A DNA stretch of 64,000 nucleotides from positions 8,683,047-8,747,046 of the forward strand of contig NC_047066.1 of assembly GCF_902459465.1 (NCBI RefSeq), in the 5' to 3' direction. The DNA is from Asterias rubens. Its lineage: Eukaryota; Echinodermata; Asteroidea; Forcipulatida; Asteriidae. Numbering within the stretch: position 1 is the stretch's first letter; every line of letters begins with the position of its first letter. A model generated the notes under the pieces. That model searched no databases. It was not told where the DNA came from and saw nothing but the letters and a program-made list of their open reading frames with translations. Shown here in pieces: positions 23,401 through 33,994 of the stretch. A program made the position numbers and the translations under genes.

Positions 23401-24992
23401 CAGAACCCGAGAGGTGTTCAACGGTACGTACCCCACAAGAAGGGACCAACCCCAGGGGTGTCGAACCAGCCTCCCGGGGGAAGCGACCACAAAGATCCAT
23501 CTGATGTCGAGATGCAAACTTCAGGTAAGCTCTCTGCTCATCTTTCTTACAAAATTAAGGCCCAAGCCGCCCCTATTTATGGGTGCGTTCGATTAGCTTC
23601 CCTGGGTCGACCCCGGTCTGCCCCCGGTACGTTCGAATAGCTTTGACGTCATTCCATGGGCTCACCCGGGTCAGCCCGAAGTGCCCTGCTTGTGAAGTGG
23701 GTCACTTGGGGTTGCCCCAGGTACATGACGTCACCACGAGAAGGTGAGTGATCGTTCGATTAGCTCTTGTCAGGGGCTCACCAGAGTGAGCACCGCGGGG
23801 TCGAACAAGGAAACCTAATCGATCGAACCCAAATACAGTTAGGAGAAAAGAAGAACAATCAAGCCACACCCATTGTGTCATGATCATGATCATCATCATC
23901 ATCATCATCACAATCATCCTTATTCCCATCATTTAGGCTGTGTTTATCCAGTGTAAGATCTAGCCCTCCTCATGTCGACGCCATTCATTTGAATTTCTTG
24001 CAGTTCTTGTCCAAGTTGCTCCTGCATAAACCCTGCTGTCATCTCTCCATCTTCTTTGTCTACCTCTTTTACTTTTCCCTGTCCTTGGTTGCCAATCCAG
24101 TAGTCCTGTTGTCCATCTGTTGTCATTTCTTAGGGCAGTGTGTGAGCAGATCTCCATTGTGTATGTTCCTCTTAAAATGAAAACTTTTAGCCCCTGATTT
24201 GCGGCTACCAGTTTCTGTATTCCTGGTTCCGTAGAGAGTAAAGTCAAAACCATTTTGTGCATGTTCCTCTTAAAATTTAAAACCTTTCTCCTTTTAGCCC
24301 CTGGTTAACGGCTACCAGTTTCTGTGTCACTGGTTCCAAGCAGAGAGTCAAGCCACAACCATTGTGCATGTTCCTTTTAAAATTTAAAACTTTCTCACTT
24401 TAGCCCCTGGTTGACGGCTACCAGTTTCTGTATCACTAGTTCCAAGTATACAGCCAAGCCACAACCATTTTGTGCGTGTTTCTCTTCAGGCCAAATACAA
24501 ATTAAAACATGTTTGGCCCAGCCCGCTTCCATTTCATAGGCCGCCTCATTTTTAATTTTTTTTTATGATTTTTTAAAAATACTTTTTCACCCCGAATTTT
24601 TTGTTTTTGTTTACGAATAATAAATGATAGATTTTAAAGATCTCAGCAAATATGTGTCGGGCAGCCTTAACAACAAAACAAAAAACCCTTCTTCCCTTTT
24701 TCATAAAGGGAGGACGCTAAGATTTTATCTGGCCTAAAATGCAAACTTTCTCCTTTTAGCCCCTGACTCGCAGCTACCAGCTTCAAATACCAGCGTCTAT
24801 AGCAATATCGAAGTCAACCAACAGCAACAAGGAGGTGTTCCACGGTCCGTAGCACATAAGAAGAGACCATCCCCACGGGTGCCCAGCCAGCCCGCCGCGG
24901 GAAGCGATCGCAAACCACCGAAGCTGCCGACTAAAAGAACCGTGCAGCAAGACTTAGACCTGTACGTGATTCCAGACGTAAAAATTGGCTAG
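20485..24992 (+). CDS. Gene B: short mucin-like type I membrane protein, paralog of A (457 aa)
   Basis: Exons are 20485-21050, 22042-22082, 22683-22949, 23258-23524 and 24760-24992, all GT/AG, in phase, with stop TAG at 24990. The signal peptide, stalk and TM are almost identical to gene A, but exon 1 is 381 nt (127 codons) shorter because most mucin repeats are absent. Exons 3 and 4 keep SEYAEV and HVYSNIEV. The last exon differs: a net in-frame loss of 81 nt removes the third SEYAEV, YEIP has become YVIP, and an insertion near 24989 creates an early stop that trims the C terminus. All splice sites are intact, so it is probably expressed, with a smaller ectodomain and fewer signalling motifs than A. 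Confidence 0.82.
21165..21262 (-). mobile_element. tRNA-derived SINE fragment in gene B intron 1
   Basis: This is the duplicated counterpart of 13246-13345, with the same reverse B-box-like segment. Confidence 0.6.
21429..21800 (+). repeat. Dispersed GGACAC-family repeat in gene B intron 1
   Basis: This is the duplicate of the copy at 13508-13879, with only a few substitutions between the two. Confidence 0.65.
23578..23832. mobile_element. GGGTGCG MITE, gene B copy
   Basis: It is a duplicate of 15658-15912 with small changes at the right terminus (gatcgaaccc instead of gatcgcaccc). Confidence 0.65.
23950..24125 (-). mobile_element. LINE ORF tail remnant, gene B intron 4
   Basis: This duplicates 16030-16205 and keeps the same GRQRRWRDD signature on the minus strand. 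Confidence 0.6.
24184..24520 (+). repeat. Three ~106-bp decayed tail-exon starts (gene B)
   Basis: Copies start at 24191, 24298 and 24404. Gene A has four, so one unit was gained or lost after the segmental duplication. Confidence 0.65.
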
Positions 24993-25069
24993 CACTTCGC
25001 AGCACTGCTAACGAGGAGGATGCTACAGATCACTTCTAAAGAAAGTTAATTATACCTTTGTCTTAATCC

Positions 25070-25600
25070 TTAAAGGCACTGGACACTTCTGGCAATTACT
25101 CAAACTAATGTTAGCAACAACTTACTTGGTAATGAGCAATGGAGAGCTGTTGATAGAATAACATATTGTGAGAAACGGCTCCCTCTGAAGTAGCCTATAG
25201 TTTTTGAGAAAGAGGTAATTTCTCACTCGAATAATATAGGTTTTCTCGGTCAATTTCGGCAAATGAGCAGCCAATTTAACCACCAAGCAACAATAATTCA
25301 ATTTAACAATTCATCAAAACAGCATTCAAATTCGCAGACGCTTCTTGAGGCGTGTGTGTCACGAAAAAGAATGACGATACGCTAAATAGGACATCAGAGT
25401 GACAAAGGAATTTGACTCGACTCAAAACGAAATTGAATGGTCGAATTCTGAATATGAAACGCAGTAACAACTGGAGAGGCAAAACAGCTTTAATTCGAAC
25501 GCATAAAAGTTAAATTGATTGCTCATTTGCCGAATTTGACTGAGAAAACCTATTGTAGACTTTAGCTGAAGCCTTCTATGCATCTGACGAAAGCACAACC
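25070..25600 (-). repeat. GGACAC-family repeat plus nested MITE in gene B 3' flank
   Basis: It starts 'cttaaaggcactggacac' and is interrupted by the MITE at about 25246-25555, as after gene A. The stretch then jumps to sequence that in unit 1 lies about 200 bases further on. Confidence 0.6.
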
Positions 25601-25902
25601 ATAAGAACTTCAATTCGTTTCATAACAGACGCTTTTTATAGCCCCAAATCACCCAATCCAGGGCAACGTGCCCCTTTAATATTTTTAGTAGTACTAGATA
25701 TATGGTAACAGTATGCGATTTGACTTCTTTTTTTTATGGTGGGAGGCGGGGTATAGTATAGTTCCATTCTGTTATGCAATATTTAACATGTATTTGTGGT
25801 TTTGGGTTGATACACAGTTTGTTTTCGGTAGGAACGTTTCATTATTATCTGTTCAAAAAATATATATAATTTTCTCAGAAAATTAGCAATTTTAGCTAAT
25901 TA

Positions 25903-25908
25903 AATAAA
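25903..25908 (+). terminator. Possible poly(A) signal, gene B
   Basis: This AATAAA is in the position equivalent to 18449 in unit 1. It is tentative for the same reason. Confidence 0.22.
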
Positions 25909-26158
25909 TTATACATTTTATTTGTCAAATTGACATATAAAAAAAAATGAAGTGTATATTTTCTATAATTATTTTCTGTTGTATCTTTATGTGAAGAACA
26001 TTGTATTTTCTTATATAGAAAACTATTTGCATATTGCGTAACTTGCATGTACATATTAATTTAATACAAGTACAGTCATAATGTTGTATTGGGGTTACAA
26101 ATGGGCATTGCAATATCAAGTTGCATCTATCTTTGTTTGGATTGCACACAGAAGGTGC

Positions 26159-26541
26159 TTTAAAGGGTCTGGATACTTTTGTTGGACAAAAATCACAATG
26201 TCCACAGATTTATTTTAAACTTACACAGTTTGAAAAGAATGATAGAAGAAAGCTTCCCTGAAAATATTGGTGGCTGAGGTGCTGTAGTTTTTGAGAAATG
26301 AGTAAAACAATGTCATGCAAATAATTTTCGTCTCAGTGATCATGAGACGAAAATTATTTTAGCATTGTAAAAACGTATTTTCATGACATTGTTTTACTCA
26401 TTTCTCAAAAACTACAGCACATCAGCAAGTAATATTTTAAGGTTAGCTTTCTACTATAATTATCTTCAAACTTTGTAAGTTTTGTGTAAATCTGTGGACA
26501 TTGTGTTTTGTGTTACAACTTGAAAGTACCCAAATCCTTTA
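26159..26541. mobile_element. Fold-back element with TTTAAAGGGTCTGG ends (intact copy)
   Basis: The left end, TTTAAAGGGTCTGGATACTT, and the right end, AGTACCCAAATCCTTTAAA, form imperfect inverted repeats about 380 bases apart around a central palindrome. The right arm has diverged, unlike the copy at 18715-19038. Confidence 0.65.
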
Positions 26542-26807
26542 AAAGCTAACAATGCCAAACTTTGCCTAGTGACGTTTGGTATAATCTGAAAAAAGTAGAA
26601 AAAGTCAAGTCCTACTTAAAAAAAAAAAGGTTGGCGAGAACTTCTCAGTTACTTTTGGTTAACATTTTTACACTTACTTACCGGAAAACTCACGAGAAAT
26701 AGCTATTTAATGATACTTAACTAGGTCTTATATAACACTTTTTACAATAGAGTATCAATGCGCTTTAAATTAGTGCCCTGTGACGGATTTCAGAGCTAAG
26801 CAGAAAG

Positions 26808-27182
26808 TTAAAGGCACTGGACATAATTGTTGGCATACAAACTTACTTGGTAACGAGCAATGGAGAGAGCTGTTGATAGTGTAAACATTGTGAGAAACGG
26901 CTCCCTCTGATGAAGTGACGTAGTTTATAAGAAAGAAGTCATTTCTCAGTAAATCTAAATATTGATATCGAGACCGCACTCATGAGGTCTCGAAATCAAG
27001 CATCTGAAAGCACCCAACTTCGTGTGACAAGAGTGTTTTTTCTTCCATTATCATCTCGCAACTTCGACGACCAATTGAGTTCAAATTAATTCTCACAGGT
27101 TTGTTATTTTGTGCATGTTGAGATACACCAAGAGAGATGACTGGCCTTTGTTAATTACCAATAGTGTCCAGTGTCTTTAAAC
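26808..27182 (-). repeat. Dispersed GGACAC-family repeat (reverse)
   Basis: It starts 'ttaaaggcactggacata' and ends 'aatagtgtccagtgtcttta', with internal 'gaaatcaagcatctgaaagc'. The 26542-26807 flank shows nothing recognisable. Confidence 0.7.
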
Positions 27183-27819
27183 GAACATTGTGTGGAGGAG
27201 GGTTTACAATTAGTTAGTGATTTCTGTGTGGTTGTATTTCTTGGGAATTTTGATTCCTGGTGTCAAAAGATCTGTTGAAAGTGTACAAAATTTTTGCAAT
27301 TTGTACGCACAAGACAGCCACATAAATAAGAAAAAAAGAAAAGTGAAACACTATTTACTAATACAAGTTTACTAATTCTTTTGAATGTATATTATAGATT
27401 TGACATTATTTGATGCGCGTCTTTAAAGGCATTGAATACTATTGGTAATTGCTCAAAATAACGACCACATATTGAGTTCAAATTTTCACAGGTTTGTTAT
27501 TTTGTGCATATGTTGAGATACACCAACAAGTGAAAAGACTGGTCTATGACAAATCGTGTCCAGTGCTGTTAAGATAAATATTCGCACACATCATGTGGCT
27601 TAAGGGTAATTAAAAAACAAAACGAAATAGCGACGGCACTAACGAGCTTCCGTAGCATGCTGTGATAGAATGACTTAATATTAATTAACAATAGAGCAAG
27701 CTCAAACCCATAAAGTAGAAGACACCTCGTGTTAAATTAAAGTATTTTTCTTTGCAAGGTCACGAGTGGATTGTTTAGGTTTGTTCTATGTATCTTATGA
27801 GTGGACGATTTATATTTAA
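27183..27819. other. Intergenic stretch with a short repeat fragment
   Basis: No gene is seen. A truncated GGACAC-family fragment lies at 27421-27570. Sequence at about 27660-27800 ('agagcaagctc', 'ttgcaaggtcacgagtgga') resembles 39850-39920 and 48050-48130, the downstream ends of the C and D units, so it probably marks the end of an older, decayed unit. Confidence 0.45.
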
Positions 27820-28145
27820 GTGATCTTGTGCAGATATACACCCCAGGACATCTCGGCTTACGATCTACAAAACACAAACTCCTTCAGGAAAAAACAACAA
27901 ATTTTGAAACTTTGGAGCTCCCTACCTGAAACTGTGAAACTTTCCAACTCACTTAACATATTCAAGAACAGTTTAAAAACTCATCTACATACAGAAGCAT
28001 TTTGCTATGTTTATTTTTCTTATTTTGTTATGCTACTTTCATTGCTTGTTTTTTATTTTTTATATTTTTTTGAGCAGTGCCATGAGCGCCGCTTGATGCG
28101 GCAGATACCGGCGTTATACAAGTTTCCATATTATTATTATATTCA
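27820..28145 (+). mobile_element. 3' end of a LINE (non-LTR retrotransposon)
   Basis: An open frame encodes YDLQNTNSFRKKQQILKLWS, then SLPETVKLSNSLNIFKNSLK and THLHTEAF. The 'LWxSLPxxxxxxxSLxxFKxxLKTHL' pattern is the usual C terminus of CR1/L2-type reverse transcriptases. It is followed by an ATT-rich 3' tail at 28128-28141. The element is 5'-truncated. Confidence 0.65.
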
Positions 28146-28214
28146 AACTTCCTTGTTGACATGACCTTTCGGTGTTTTCGAAATCACTGCCACTGCATGA
28201 CACAAACCCTGTAT

Positions 28215-29680
28215 TATAGTTTGAGATCACTCAGGGGGAAAGTGAACACTAAAATACCTACATTTTACTCCATGATTGATTAAGTCAGTGAGTTGGTTTA
28301 GAGGGGGACCTCAAAGCAGGAATCGGAGGCAATTTCCTTGTCTGCACATTTCAAATTGCCATCCTCGAAAATATTCCTGAACAAAAATTGCACCCCGTAT
28401 GCCACAAGATCACCAAGTCGAAAGTGAACACTGAAAAACCTACGTTTTCCCCTGGTTCTTATTCCATGATTTATTAACTGAGTAGGTTTAAAGAGGGGGG
28501 GAGCTGAAACCGGAACTTTAGGCAATTTTCTTTTCTTTTTTGTAAAAATAAATCTTGATATTTCTTTTTCTAATCGGTATAGAAGAAACCAAGTTCCCCA
28601 TTGAAAAGCACTTTACGACGGTGACAATTTCCCAGTACAGTTAAATTAAAGATCTAGGCAATCGATTAGTATGGTGATGTATTGTATCGTTAAAGTTATT
28701 ATAGTTTGGGGTGCAATTTTGTGTTCTGTACATCAAAATTGCCGTCCTCAAAAATGTTCCCGCTGGTTTTTTTTAAGGATTCGATTTTTTGAATCGATTC
28801 AGAAAGAAAACAAAATCCCCAACTGAAAAGCACTAAGACTCTGGCAATGTTGATGTACAGAACAAAAAGTGCGCCACGTATATGCCTATACCATGAGATA
28901 TCCAAGCCGAAAGTAAACATTGAAAGCTTACATTTTTGTCTTTTTTTCATGGTTTGTACTCCATGGTAATTGTGTCGGTTTAGGGGGGTGGGGGTAGCTC
29001 AAAGCCAGAACCGGAGGCAAATTGTTCCCTGCACATTATAAATGCCATCCTCAACAATTTGCCTGATGTTTTTTTCGAATCGATTTACAAAAGAAGAACA
29101 AAACAACTCCCATTAAAAGCACAACGACAGTGGCAATTTTGATGTACGGAACACAAATTGCTTCCCGTATACCATACGATCACCAAGTCGAAAGTGAACA
29201 CTGAAAAACCTACGTTTTTTCCCGGTTATTACTTCATGATATAATATTGAGTTGGTTTAGAGGGGGGAGCTCAAGGCAGGAGGACATTTCTTGTTATGCA
29301 CATTAGCATTGCAATCCTCAAAAATTTGCCTGATGTTTTTTTAATAAATTCGGAAAAAGAGTTCCCAATTGAAAAGCACTAAGGCCGTGTCCGAAACGAC
29401 GACTTCGGCTACAGCTACGTCTAGATCAGCGCGTCTACCAGTGTTGAAGAATAGGCAGACGCGCGCGATCTAGCCGTAGCTGTAGCCGAAGTCGCCGTTT
29501 CGGACACGGCCTAAGACAGTGGCAAAGTTGATTGCACCCGTATACCAGGAGATCATCAAGTCGAAAATAAACCCTGAAAGGCCTGCATTTTCCCCTAATC
29601 ATTATACTCCATGATATAATAATTGAGTTGGTTTAGAGTGGAGCTCAAAAGCGGAGCCGTAGACTATGAAAAAGTTGTGT
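28215..29680. repeat. Diverged, irregular tandem repeat block
   Basis: A motif like 'atcaccaagtcgaaagtgaacactgaaaaacctac' with a following 'ccatgat..ttggtttagaggggg' recurs near 28225, 28405, 28890, 29175 and 29550. Spacing varies from about 180 to 485 bases, so the block is old and disrupted, with one MITE inserted at 29383. No coding function is seen. Confidence 0.6.
29383..29511. mobile_element. Palindromic 129-bp MITE with TAA target duplication
   Basis: The element opens GGCCGTGTCCGAAACG and closes CGTTTCGGACACGGCC. Its arms are complementary over about 50 bases around a short loop. TAA flanks it on both sides (29380-29382 and 29512-29514), as expected of PIF/Harbinger-type insertions. 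A diverged copy is at 61610-61732 and a fragment at 62512-62600. Confidence 0.85.
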
Positions 29681-29899
29681 AAACAGTTCACGTGAAGATC
29701 AAGGCATTAAATGTACGACCTTGTGTATCAAGCTCAATGGAATGTGGCAATGTATTGTATCGTCTAAGTTATTATAGTCCGGGTTGCAATATTTTTTTCT
29801 GTATTTTTTTCTTTTAATCGATTCAAAGGAAAAAAAAATCCCCATTGAAAAGCACTACGACTGAGGCAATTTTGATGTACAGAAAAAAATTGCGTCCGG

Positions 29900-30200
29900 C
29901 GCACCTTTACTGCACTTCACCACACAGTGTTGTTAAAAGTTAAATGTTTAACCATGTTGCCATCATCGTTACATCAGGAAGCTTATACAGCCCGTGACAG
30001 GACTAATTTATTCGGTTTGTGTTCGTATTTCTTCTACGGACTTTGTGAAATCGCCGACCATTGCAGAGCACGGAAATAGACTTTTGTTATGTGTTCAAAC
30101 TCAACAGTTGGGCTGAATTGGATGTGAAGTTACAGAGGCATCGAGCTGGTGCTTATTAACTATAGAGACTGGCCGAAGTATGGGGAGCCAAATAAGCATT
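29900..30200 (+). other. Relic of a C/D/E-type upstream region
   Basis: Segments such as 'gtatttcttctacggact' and 'cattgcagagcacggaaa' match the sequences upstream of genes C (about 33430-33500), D (40740-40800) and E (48905-48965). This is the most diverged of four copies and leads to the dead first exon at 32059. Confidence 0.6.
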
Positions 30201-30239
30201 TGTTGTAATTAGCAACGTATTTAAAAAGGTTTATTGGAC

Positions 30240-30960
30240 CAACGACGTCATACATGCGTTCCTATGATTTGGATATCTCTGTAAATCAATTATAGATACA
30301 GCTTCAACTAGGTTTCTCTAGAAGATTGAGCCTTGATCTCTAAAATCATTCAAAGATATGTAAATTGTATTTTAATTTGAAACTGCATTGACCTATTGTT
30401 CATGTAATGTTTACACATGTTTCTTAAAATGCAGGATATTTTATTGACAAGTGTTATGACTTATGATATTGAAGTAATTGACGTCACCATTGACTTGAGA
30501 TGCACATCTTGACTGGCAACATCGGTGCACAGCATGCAATGGAACCATAGCCGATTTAAAGATCACGATTTCATCTTTAAGATGAAAACAAAGATTTGTC
30601 AAAATAATCTAAAGATATGTCTTAATAAATTGAAGATACATTTTAATGAATTACATGTATATCTTATTAGAAAATCCTCTAAATATTTGGAGATATCTCT
30701 CAATTGTTTTTAAGACGTTGCTTATGCTATTTAATGTTACTTTGGCTTGGCATACTGAAGCGTTGAATGATTAATAATTGAATGATAATGAAACTTAGTT
30801 TACGCCAAACAGTTTGCCTTTGGGAGATCGACCATGAATACGTCATCTGGATAGACAGTGCACATAATGCAATTTCTTCGTCGTTAATTTGATTGTGTCG
30901 AGTATAGAATGAAAAAGGATGCTCTTCGCATCCACTACTTGTATTAAGTAATGCAAGTTT
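30240..30960. other. AT-rich intergenic DNA with periodic AAGATAT/ATATCT motifs
   Basis: Between about 30280 and 30720, 'aagat(at)' and 'atatct' recur at intervals of roughly 20-30 bases, partly as inverted pairs. The 62-codon frame inside is Lys/Asn/Ile-rich and has no recognisable content. No gene is supported. Confidence 0.35.
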
Positions 30961-31152
30961 AGTTCGCAGCCAGTTTCAACCAAAAGATGCTTGTTGTTGC
31001 AAAACAAAACGTTTGATACATTACGGTGTTGAGGGACACTGTGATCACAAAGGAAGCTCGTTCAAACTTGTTGAAAACTACCAGCTGCAGTTCATCAGTG
31101 ACAATATTGATGAAACCTAACTTGGATCTCGACGACTTGATCGTGACAATAG

Positions 31153-32011
31153 ATAGGTTTCGCAGAGTCACCGATACTCTTACGTGAACGGATACGTCAT
31201 AATACGTCATCACTTTTTGAGGTCCATGTGACGTACAACCGTTGTACACAAGTTAGAATAGTCGCTCAAAACGGGAATCTGTCGCCAAACACGTAAATAA
31301 ACAACGAGTATATTTTGTTCATGTTTTTGTAGCGGATTGTTATTTGTTAATGCACCAGATTTTCACCATGTCTATTATAGAGGTATCATACATGGATGTA
31401 GTTGGACATTTGTTAAACACCATGCTTCAGAAAAAGAGAAATGGACTAAAAAGTTAGGCGACGGATGTCAGTTTAGCCTGTAGAGTTTTTATGTACTGTA
31501 CATTTGGTTAATAGCGCCCCCTTGAACCTCAAGTTGAGGGTATTCGTTACAATTTTGCGAAACAAAACTATACAGCTCACTTGACGTGAACGCGTAAGGT
31601 TCGATATCTGTATGCGTATTCGTATCTGCGACTCTGCGAAACGTCTCTAATTGTGGAGGGTGCAGTGTCTTGTTAATTCTCGTTATTGTCCCGAACCAAA
31701 AGGTCAGCCACTTTGAAAGTGACTTTTTGTCGCTATTGGCTTTCCGTGCCAGGGTTCTTGTCTTTTGTTTCGTCTGTTGTGTTTTGTGTTACACCCCCAC
31801 TGGAGGTGTTTCCTACACAATCCTTATATCTGCCCGCGGCCAGGCCAGGTTTCTCAGTAATTTGCTAGTGTTTTTGCATATTTTTAGCTGTTCTCTTTTT
31901 ATAACCATTGTATTGCTTTTTCTTGTAAATCTTTGATGTGCAATTTTTTAATACATGTTTGTGTTTTTTCATGTTTGCTGGCAAATAAAATGAAATGAAA
32001 TGAAATGAAAT
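31153..32011. mobile_element. Composite insertion with inverted ends and a (TGAAA)n-tailed segment
   Basis: Compared with unit D (42061-42125), about 850 bases are inserted here between 'gtgacaata' and 'ttgaaaactt'. The first part is bounded by GGTTTCGCAGAGTC (31156-31169) and its inverse GACTCTGCGAAAC (31630-31642), like a MITE. The rest ends in four TGAAA repeats at 31990-32010, a LINE/SINE-type tail. The order suggests two nested insertions. Confidence 0.55.
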
Positions 32012-32058
32012 TGAAAACTTGTAGGTAAACGAAAACGTAAAACAACTGGTAAACCATC

Positions 32059-32225
32059 ATGTGGCAGACGATACCCCAAACAATGTGTCTCGTTTTGTTG
32101 GCCATCTTGACTGTTGGACAATAGACAAACTGGTACTCAGCGGCAGCTCAAGAAAGTCTCCCAGTTGAGTTGCAGGGAGAGTATGTGAGGTCACAAATAA
32201 GGATGCACTTCTGTGCCGATGGCGG
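32059..32225 (+). pseudogene. Dead first exon (signal peptide) upstream of gene C
   Basis: The 167-nt exon matches the first exons of C (33995) and D (42159) almost base for base and keeps the GG|GTAATC donor. However, codon 22 is TAG (32122-32124) where C and D have TGG (Trp), which stops the peptide inside the signal sequence. The intron after it also matches C and D as far as about 32450. No exons 2-6 follow before the next unit starts at 32736. Confidence 0.85.
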
Positions 32226-32735
32226 GTAATCATCTTGTTTATTCTTATATCCTGTATTGACGATATAGGCCAAACATAATATCATTTTTTTATGACCGAG
32301 TATTAGCCATGAAGGGGAGTCAATAGTTTCTATAATTTGATTCTAAAAACATTGTTACCAATACATAAAGTGTTGTTTGTAATACAAATACCTCATAAAC
32401 TAGGCTGAAAAAATGCCCAATAAAGCATTTATTCAGACGATAATATTAGACCATGGGATGATCGCTACAATTATTCAAAACCGTAGCCTCAACTTTTGGA
32501 CCACGCAATTTTTGTATGTAGGTATGAAATAAAATACAGAAAATCCATTACTTGCTGATGCTTGGCGAAAATCCTGCACCGAATCCCGAAAAGAAACAAT
32601 TACGGCGACAAATAGTGATCTAAAAATCCTCGGAAGCCTGCGATGTGGGTGACGTCATTCGGAGCATTATCGTGTTTCGTTCCCACACTGTACCATTATA
32701 ACATACAGAGTGTTTCTTCAAACCCCTGAATAAAA

Positions 32736-33128
32736 GGATGCCGATTCAAGACACTGGACACTATTAAAGACACTGGACACTATTGGCAACTGTCAAAGAC
32801 CAGTCTTCTCACTTGGTGTATCTCAACATGTGCATGAAATAACAAACTTGTGAAAGTTTGAGCTCAATCGGTCGTCGAAGTTGCGAGATAATAGTGAAAG
32901 AAAACACTTCCCTGTCACATGAAGTTGTGTGCTTTCAGATGTTTGATTTCTGAGGTCTCGAAATCAAACTCGCGAAAAATTACTTCTTTCTCGAAAAGCA
33001 CGTTAGTTCAGAGGGAGTCGTTTCTCACAATGTTTTATACTATCAACCTCTTATCATTACTTATTACCAAGAAAGGTTTTATGCTAATAATTATTTTGAG
33101 TAATTACAAATAGTGTCCGCTGCCTTTA
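32736..33128 (+). repeat. GGACAC-family repeat opening unit C
   Basis: It starts with a doubled 'agacactggacactatt' and ends 'tagtgtccgctgccttta'. The copies at 40043 and 48250 occupy the same place in units D and E. Confidence 0.8.
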
Positions 33129-33994
33129 AATCCGAAGCGGAGATGGAGGTTGAGTTTGTAAACAGTTCACATCATGAACATCGCGTAAATCAATCTTACA
33201 AAACCTGGTGTACCCATTGTGCTCAGTGAAGTGTGACGATGTATTTATTAATATGCTTTCACTTCAGCATAGTCACGTCAAAAGTTATTATTGTCCATCT
33301 CACCGTCACTGCACTCCGCTAGTGTTGTTATGAGTCATATTATTAGTTACCGGGTCATCATAACCGTCCCACCATAGATGGTCACACAAGGTAACTTACG
33401 AAGATCGTGAAGTATACAGGAGTAATCGGTTTTCGTTCGTATTTCTTCTACGGACTTCGTGAATTAGCCGATCATTGCAGAGCACGGAAAGAGACTTTTG
33501 TTTTATGTTCAACATCACCACCAGTTTGGCTGATTTAAATGAAGTAGTTGTGACAGCATGGAGGAAGGAAGGATGACAGGGAAGTAATAATAGTACAACA
33601 GCATCTGGTGCTTACTACTATAAACTGGCCGAAACGTTGGATGATAATGTGAAATTTTACGCCAAACCTAACATACTCATTTGCAAGTAGACTGGCTCAG
33701 CATTGCCCTGGGTTACGTTGGCTATGAGTGATCGACCATTATGCAGGGTCGTGTATAGAGTGACATGATTACGAAGTTTCTTCGTCGTTTGTTTGATGCA
33801 AAGTTTTATGAATGCACAGATTTATGTATGCAATGTTTTATGTGTACAAGGTGAAAGTTGTATTTTCTCCGTCAGCTATATTTATTTCACAACACTGTTG
33901 TTTTTCGTATGGTGTAAAAATACACAGTGACCACATGAAGCTTACTAGTTGCAGTTCATCAATGACGGAAACGTAAAACAACTGGTAAACCATC

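Larger units (their letters stand above)
19044..26430. repeat. Tandem segmental duplication, unit 2 (gene B)
   Basis: It is nearly identical to 10764-18980 apart from indels: a shorter mucin VNTR, one fewer 106-bp copy, a deletion in the last exon, a deletion in the 3' MITE and about 200 bases lost after it. Base-level similarity stays very high, including in introns, so the duplication is recent. Confidence 0.88.

Noticed and set aside
30525-30713. 62-codon Lys/Ile/Asn-rich frame
   Set aside because: It is low-complexity AT-rich DNA with periodic motifs and shows no sign of selection or homology.
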